Positions 17,561 to 21,948 of a stretch of DNA of 21,948 nt are shown here, piece after piece. The first letter of the stretch is position 1; each line of letters starts with the position of its first letter. A program made the translations under genes and the position numbers. This stretch comes from Larix sibirica. Taxonomy: Eukaryota > Streptophyta > Pinopsida > Pinales > Pinaceae. The DNA is taken from NCBI GenBank assembly GCA_004151065.3, contig NWUY0300071759.1, forward strand, positions 1 to 21,948. Reading direction: 5' to 3'. The notes below the pieces were generated by a model. That model was given only the letters and a program-made list of their open reading frames with translations, made no database searches and had not been told where the DNA came from.

Positions 17561-17915
17561 GGTGTTGTTGACAAAATTGTACCATAGTCTTCAGAACCCG
17601 CTAGATGAGTGGATTCTCACCTTGAAGTCATGAAGAAAAGCTTTAGGCAACAAGAAAGTGATTGGGGGAAAAAATCCTAAGTTGTTGTGAGTAGTTAGAA
17701 TTTAGATGGTTCATTTTATGTGTGGGTTATGAGTTAGATTGCAGCATAGGGAAAACCACAAGCTTAAACACAATATTTAATCGAGTGCACCCCCTTTTAT
17801 CCTTACAACTCCACAGCCTCCACATGCAATATACACTAGCAAGGGTGCAACGGTCATTCTCAAGGGGCGGTTTACCTATTTAAGTTCACAAATCTCAACT
17901 CTAATTGCTTTGTTT
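17561..17915. other. Non-coding or decayed Gypsy upstream sequence
   Basis: Nothing beyond a possible Gag-end continuation on the minus strand to about 17650 is visible. Confidence 0.4.
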
Positions 17916-17927
17916 GCAAAAATGAAA

Positions 17928-18166
17928 CCTTTTTCCAGGTAATATATCTTGGGGGAAACCTATCGAGCACTTTCCCTCATTCTGAGGATGGTACCTAGGG
18001 TAAACCCTAGATTCTTCTGGGCACAAGGCCAGATCAACAACACATGGATATATTATGTATAGCTCATCACCAATTGTCTCTCTAAGAGTAAACATGTCAA
18101 AAAGTGGGAATTGAACTTAGGTGGGGAGGGTAACAACTTTTCCTTTCAACCACTCTAGCTACACCC
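17928..18166 (-). mobile_element. tRNA-derived SINE
   Basis: On the minus strand the element starts GGGTGTAGCTAGAGTGG. An A box TAGCTAGAGTGG lies at 18150-18161 and a B box AGTTCAATTCC lies about 32 bases further on, near 18106-18118. This is the spacing of an internal RNA polymerase III promoter. The body runs ~240 bp to about 17928. A near-exact 12-bp direct repeat flanks it: gcaaaaatgaaa at 17916-17927 and gcaaaattgaaa at 18175-18186 (11 of 12). The 8 bases between the tRNA-like head and the right repeat may be part of a longer duplication, since aattg also occurs on both sides. The family is not identified. Confidence 0.75.
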
Positions 18167-18328
18167 AATTGACAGCAAAATTGAAATCTATTTTAAGTGC
18201 TGAAGGTAAATTGTGAAAGTGAATCTACACCAAAGCTCAAGAATGGGGCAAGAGCGTAGAGTTAGTGTAAAGCAGAATTGAAGTTTTGAAAAATAAACTG
18301 TTCTAGTTAGTCTAACTAAGCCATAAGA

Positions 18329-18533
18329 GGACAACTGAGTTGTTGAAAGTGGGGTAGTGTTATAGCCCCCACTAGGGTTTGATTCATCTAAGAAGTGGCT
18401 GGTGGGCCCCCACAAGGGGGGCATTGATTAACGGAGCTATCATGCCTGTTAAGTCAGGCCAGGTGGTACACGCCCAAGATGGAGTATATGGAAGTGCCGA
18501 CCTCTTGAAAGGTAGTTAATACCCAAATTTTGT
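18329..18533 (+). mobile_element. Second tRNA-derived SINE candidate
   Basis: On the plus strand an A-box-like aactgagttg (18333-18342) is followed 34 bases later by a B-box-like ggtttgattc (18376-18385). Between them gtgggg...ccccac can pair as an anticodon-type stem. The body contains a GC-rich hairpin, gccccc...gggggc, near 18405-18422. A weak 7-bp direct repeat cataaga at 18322-18328 and 18534-18540 could be the target duplication. It is less certain than the neighbouring minus-strand SINE. Confidence 0.5.
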
Positions 18534-18671
18534 CATAAGAAGTTTTCTCAAGTTTCCGAGTTAGTTAAACAAGGGCAAGAAGTGAAATTGCGACAAAAAG
18601 ATAAGTATTGAAAACAGATTATTAAACTAACCAGCTAAGTTACTGAGAGCCTTGGTTTTTGAGTTTTGCAG

Positions 18672-18727
18672 TGAAGTGCTCTTTGAGACAACCTTAAGTC
18701 AGACCTATAGATTGGCCTGGAAACCTG
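18672..18727 (+). CDS. Possible short internal exon
   Basis: The segment is bounded by a T-rich acceptor ending gttttgcag (18663-18671) and a donor gtaaac at 18728. One frame is open (EVLFETTLSQTYRLAWKP). Its phase does not fit the next candidate exon at 18806 in that exon's long frame, which argues against simple joining. Low confidence. Confidence 0.15.
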
Positions 18728-18805
18728 GTAAACTAAAATTGAACCTAGCATAAGAAGTTTATGAATGAAAGCACAAGTATATTTGCAACAATGATTTTGC
18801 TGCAG

Positions 18806-19058
18806 TGGGCTTCAAAAGGTCTTGTTTGGGGATCCTAAAGCTATGAAGTTTGCAGGAACTGATCAGAACAAAAAATGCATGAAAGCCTTTTCTAACTTTA
18901 TGAAGAGAAAATTAGAAGCTGTCAATTGGACCCAAATTCAAGAAACACCTACTGACCAACTGACTCATGGTTCAAGTAAAATCAACAGGCGTAGTCTTGA
19001 ACTCAAATCAATTAAACCATTAAAGCAAAAGCCAGAAACGTTTTTGACAAAATCTTGA
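18806..19058 (+). CDS. Possible 3' terminal exon of an unidentified host gene
   Basis: An acceptor-like gattttgctgcag ends at 18805. From 18807 one frame is open for 83 codons to TGA 19056-19058, reading GLQKVLFGDPKAMKFAGTDQ, then KAFSNFMKRKLEAVNWTQI and a Lys-rich tail. Composition is protein-like: basic, helix-prone in the middle, and without the nonsense codons that litter neighbouring elements. I do not recognise the family. It lacks transposon signatures. It could be the end of the gene whose first exon may lie at 9593, with transposons filling the intron, or a chance frame. Confidence 0.3.
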
Positions 19059-19245
19059 AAATCTGAAAGTTAGGAGGGAACTGATTTTGTTTGGCCTGAC
19101 TTTAGAAGGTTAGACTAATTGCTGAATTTGGATTTTTATGATTAGTGTTAAACAAGGCAGCAAATCAGATGTGTGATGACCTTAAAGAAAGGCCACTTGC
19201 GTCCATCCGGTGGTTGGAATAATGCTAGCACTTCAAAGAATGAAG

Positions 19246-19260
19246 GTATGGTATGGTATG
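19246..19260. repeat. GGTAT pentamer repeat
   Basis: Three copies of ggtat in a row, adjoining the 68-bp duplication. Confidence 0.8.
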
Positions 19261-19391
19261 ACCTACCATCATTCTTTTCGAGAGTTTCAAATTTTTTCCA
19301 CGAATCTACCTGAAATTAAATCAGTATGACCTACCGTCATTCTTTTCGAGAGGTTCAAATTTTTTCCATGAATATACCTGAAATTAAATCA
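19256..19391. repeat. 68-bp tandem duplication
   Basis: Units 19256-19323 and 19324-19391 both start gtatgacctacc and end gaaattaaatca. They differ at about four positions. Confidence 0.93.
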
Positions 19392-20380
19392 ATTAACTGT
19401 TTAACGGAAAGGAAAAATATTTTTGTTACAGCCTCTAACAGTTGTGGGTAAGAGGAAAATGGAGATTTCACTCAATGGCAACCGGTTGGGTAAATTTTTT
19501 TGCCAATACTTAAAAAAGGGTGTGCCTAAAACATAGAGAACTTTAGCTGCTAATCATTAGATAAAGATTTGAGCAAAATGAAATACACAACAATGCTACT
19601 CTGCATGATCTATGCTAGGTAGCATTTTAGGAGTTAACTATAACTATGAATTTGCATCAACACTCGAAACATTTAACAACTAACAGCTATAAAACCAAAA
19701 CGAAGCACACAGAAAAGTGGAACAGGCAAAAATGATCTTTATATCCATTCCCAAACCATCATAACAGAGGTACATGGAGACATGAAAGTCCTGTTTTAGA
19801 GTGCATCTTCAGATCTGTTGACAGTCCAGGATGGGCCTATTTATAGACATTGGATTAAAATATCAACCTTTGGTTTGTACTTACTATGCTTTGACTAAGG
19901 TGGTCCAGGAAATTATGAAATCTCTGCAATCTACCCTTTAATACTTTTAATGGCCCAAAATAATTCTAATCAGGGCTTTCCATCATACATACTTGATATA
20001 CATAATTACATATACATATATTTCTTCATGCTAATGAAGAACCAAAGCACTGGCTGCCCATGTACTTCCTGCAAGTAAAATGACGTTTAATAAATTAAAA
20101 TTTGGCAGTCCGTAATGAAATCTACAAAATATATCTTTTGTGGATAAGATTCAAGCACCTACCATGTTTGATGCAGTGGAAGAGATTTAAAACATTATCT
20201 ACATACTCCTTTTGATGTAGCTGCTCATCAATGTTCTTGGTAAAAGGAGAACTCTGCAAAATATTTGTCATTTTTTTCAATATTTCCCAAATCCATTAAC
20301 TTTGTTGTAAACCTCTGCAGTCTTTGCATATTAAAACCTCTTCACTCTTTGCATAAAACAAATGATATCTAAAATAGATT
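19392..20380. other. About 1 kb with no recognisable gene
   Basis: AT-rich DNA with no supported reading frame, RNA gene or element end on either strand. Confidence 0.5.
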
Positions 20381-20696
20381 ATATGCCCATCATATATAAG
20401 AAATCAAAATGTGCCTTGCTCTGCTGAAGAACTATACCCATCATGGGCTGAATAAAAACGTCATTTTCTTGTGGAATAAGTGTCTTTGGGCTGTAAGTAA
20501 CGCACCCACTTTTAGCTGAAGAAATATGCCTGATGGGAAAAAGGAATATGCTTTTAAATGCCAAAATGATGCATTTTTATGGGCAAATGAAATCATGTTT
20601 AAGGTCCCAGGTAATTCACCTTATGGGCTGAAGAAATATGCTCTCTTTTGGGCTGAAGGAATGCCTCTTTTCCCTCTGTTAAATACACTCTATGTT

Positions 20697-20834
20697 GGCT
20701 GACTTAAGTTTGTTTCCAGACTGTAATAAACTCACCCACTTGGGCTGACTTAAGTTTTCCTCCAGGCTGTAATAAACTTGCCCACATGGGTTGACTTCAG
20801 TTTGCTTTCAGGCTGTAATAAACTTTCTCACCCG
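20697..20834. repeat. Three 46-bp tandem units within the array
   Basis: Units start at 20697, 20743 and 20789, each exactly 46 bp, and a fourth begins at 20835 but soon diverges. Each contains ggctgactt(a/c)agttt, then a ctgtaataaact motif and a C-rich end (caccca). Confidence 0.9.
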
Positions 20835-20987
20835 GGCTGATGATCAAAACAACACCTATGCTGAAGTATTTGTGTCCTCTGTCTGAAGCAAGCCCATACT
20901 CAGTAATGAAGAAATGTGCCTCATGGGTTGCCTGAAACATGTTTTTTGGGCAGTAATAAAGGCCCCCATGCTTTGTTGAGATGGGCC

Positions 20988-21577
20988 CTATGTCACAGGG
21001 TTCGCCAAATTTCGGCGTGCAAGTTTGAAATTCGGCAAACTTTTTTTTTCTTTTTTCGAACTCATTCTAGTTTGGTGAATTTAAGTTCGTTTTTTTAATT
21101 TAATTATTTTTTTTACCAAAACCCTAAATCGCGTGCCTACTATCTCCCGCCGCCGAGGTTGCCTTCCCATTCCGCCTTCAGTCTTGTCACTCGATTCAAA
21201 TGCGATTCACTGCATAGACGCTGTCTCTCACCACACTCCTACAAGCTACGGGGTTGAGAGCTGTGAGACTTGAGAGTGCTTGGGATTCTACTGCTATACA
21301 GAGTCTAGACTCTAGACAAGCGGAAAGCCCCTTTCTTGAATTCTTCCCTCATCCCTGGTGACAGAGCGGCGTGAGGCGTTGCTTCCTCAGCTCTGGTAGG
21401 GTTGTGTTACTGGGTAGATACTGGACACTAGACAGAATACTAGCCAACCGGCGAGTTGTGACACTATATGTTTAAATTTTAATATCGACATTGATAATTG
21501 GATTTTATAATCATCACATTACTCATAGAATTTCAAGGTTGCAGAATCCGAATTCGAACCCGAACCATGTGACATAG
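20988..21577. mobile_element. Non-autonomous hAT-like DNA transposon (590 bp)
   Basis: The termini are inverted repeats matching at 16 of 17 bases: CTATGTCACAGGGTTCG at 20988-21004, and the complement CTATGTCACATGGTTCG from 21577 to 21561. They are flanked directly by an exact 8-bp duplication gatgggcc at 20980-20987 and 21578-21585. Eight-bp duplications and short TIRs point to the hAT superfamily. Subterminal regions repeat ttcg-type motifs (ttcggcg, ttcgaa), as often in hAT elements. The interior has no transposase frame. It contains a C/T-rich, GC-richer section from 21118 (aaaccctaaatcgcgtgcc) that looks like a gene leader, so the element may be a deletion derivative rather than a short MITE. 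Confidence 0.85.
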
Positions 21578-21700
21578 GATGGGCCCCATGTGGCTGCAGT
21601 GAAATGTGCTCAATGGGCTGTAAGAAAGGTGCCCTCTGGATTTCAATAATACATGCTTTCAGGCTCTCTTGCCAAGCAGCTTTTAGAAGTATAAAGAAAA

Positions 21701-21948
21701 ATCTCTTTGCATATGTTTTAAATGCCTGCACACAAAGAGTTTTATAATCCGTGTTTCTTTATGAGAGTCATATATACAAATGCCCAGGGAAATATATTAT
21801 AATTATTTATTAGAATAGAAGCTGTCTGCTAAAATGTGTTCTTTGGAGGGAGTGGGTTGCTGATATGTGCTTATAAAGCCTCTATAATGGGGCCGCCGTT
21901 ATGGCCGGGTGGCTGGGGCGGTCGGCTGTGGCCGTCCCCACCCAGGAT
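21701..21948. other. Flank running off the window, ending in GC-rich sequence
   Basis: No gene is visible. The last ~60 bases (from 21890) turn sharply GC rich, with ggccg and ggtcgg motifs, unlike the AT-rich DNA before, and are cut off by the window end. Confidence 0.4.

Larger units (their letters stand above)
20381..21700. repeat. Degenerate GGGCTG-rich minisatellite array, interrupted by a transposon
   Basis: Phrases such as gggctgaagaaatatg, gggctgtaataaac and gaaatgtgc recur irregularly from about 20410 to 20980. They resume after the hAT-like element at 21578-21665 (gaaatgtgctcaatgggctgtaag). Outside the clean core the spacing varies, so the unit is hard to define. Confidence 0.65.

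Noticed and set aside
17901-18095. 64-codon minus-strand frame
   Set aside because: It lies within the SINE body and has no protein family features.
20988-21000. Alternative hAT boundary starting at CAGGG
   Set aside because: It gives flanks that are inverted rather than direct repeats; only the CTATGTCAC start gives an exact 8-bp direct duplication.
1-21948. CRISPR arrays, tRNA or rRNA genes, bacterial operons
   Set aside because: None seen; the direct repeats are tandem without unique spacers, and tRNA-like boxes sit in SINEs without full cloverleafs.

Overview
This window looks like plant nuclear DNA, probably from a large, repeat-rich genome; a gymnosperm is an inference only. It carries plant-type L1, Copia, Gypsy, SINE and hAT-like sequences, an iMet-type primer binding site, and no operons, ribosome binding sites or bacterial genes. 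Almost everything recognisable is transposon sequence in various stages of decay. No intact autonomous element and no convincing complete host gene is present.

Layout. 1-1508 (+): the 3' part of a Ty1/copia element (end of RT, RNase H, polypurine tract, 257-bp LTR), split by a ~239-bp short retroposon that left a 17-bp target duplication. 1674-8094 (-): a near full-length plant L1-type LINE. Its ORF1 (DUF4283-like plus a ruined CCHC knuckle) overlaps its ORF2 (endonuclease, RT, zf-RVT, RNase H) through a TAATG stop/start. Both ORFs are broken mostly by in-frame nonsense codons. 8105-~8884 (-): the 5' leader and ORF1 start of a second, related LINE into which the first one seems to have inserted. 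Both leaders share a hairpin with a compensatory base-pair change.

8885-10810 is mostly unique or low-complexity DNA with tandem duplications. It also holds a TATA box, a leader and a good Kozak ATG followed at once by a consensus splice donor (9385-9614), which could be the 5' end of a host gene. 10816-13610 (+): a structurally complete but small Copia-type LTR element with a 5-bp AATGT target duplication, both LTRs, PBS, PPT and a Gag reading frame, but no recognisable pol. Its 5' LTR carries a further insertion that includes a 222-N assembly gap.

13616-15950 shows little. 15957-~17560 (-) is a heavily decayed Ty3/gypsy gag-pol remnant, probably Tat/Ogre-like, with an internal ~195-bp duplication. 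Two tRNA-derived SINE candidates in opposite orientation follow (17928-18166 on -, 18329-18533 on +). A possible host 3' exon lies at 18806-19058. From 20380 to ~21700 there is a degenerate GGGCTG-rich repeat array with a clean 3 x 46-bp core, interrupted by a 590-bp non-autonomous hAT-like transposon with 17-bp TIRs and an 8-bp target duplication.

The two possible host exons could belong to one gene whose intron filled with transposons, but nothing in the sequence proves that. The elements do not act together; what they record is a nested insertion history.
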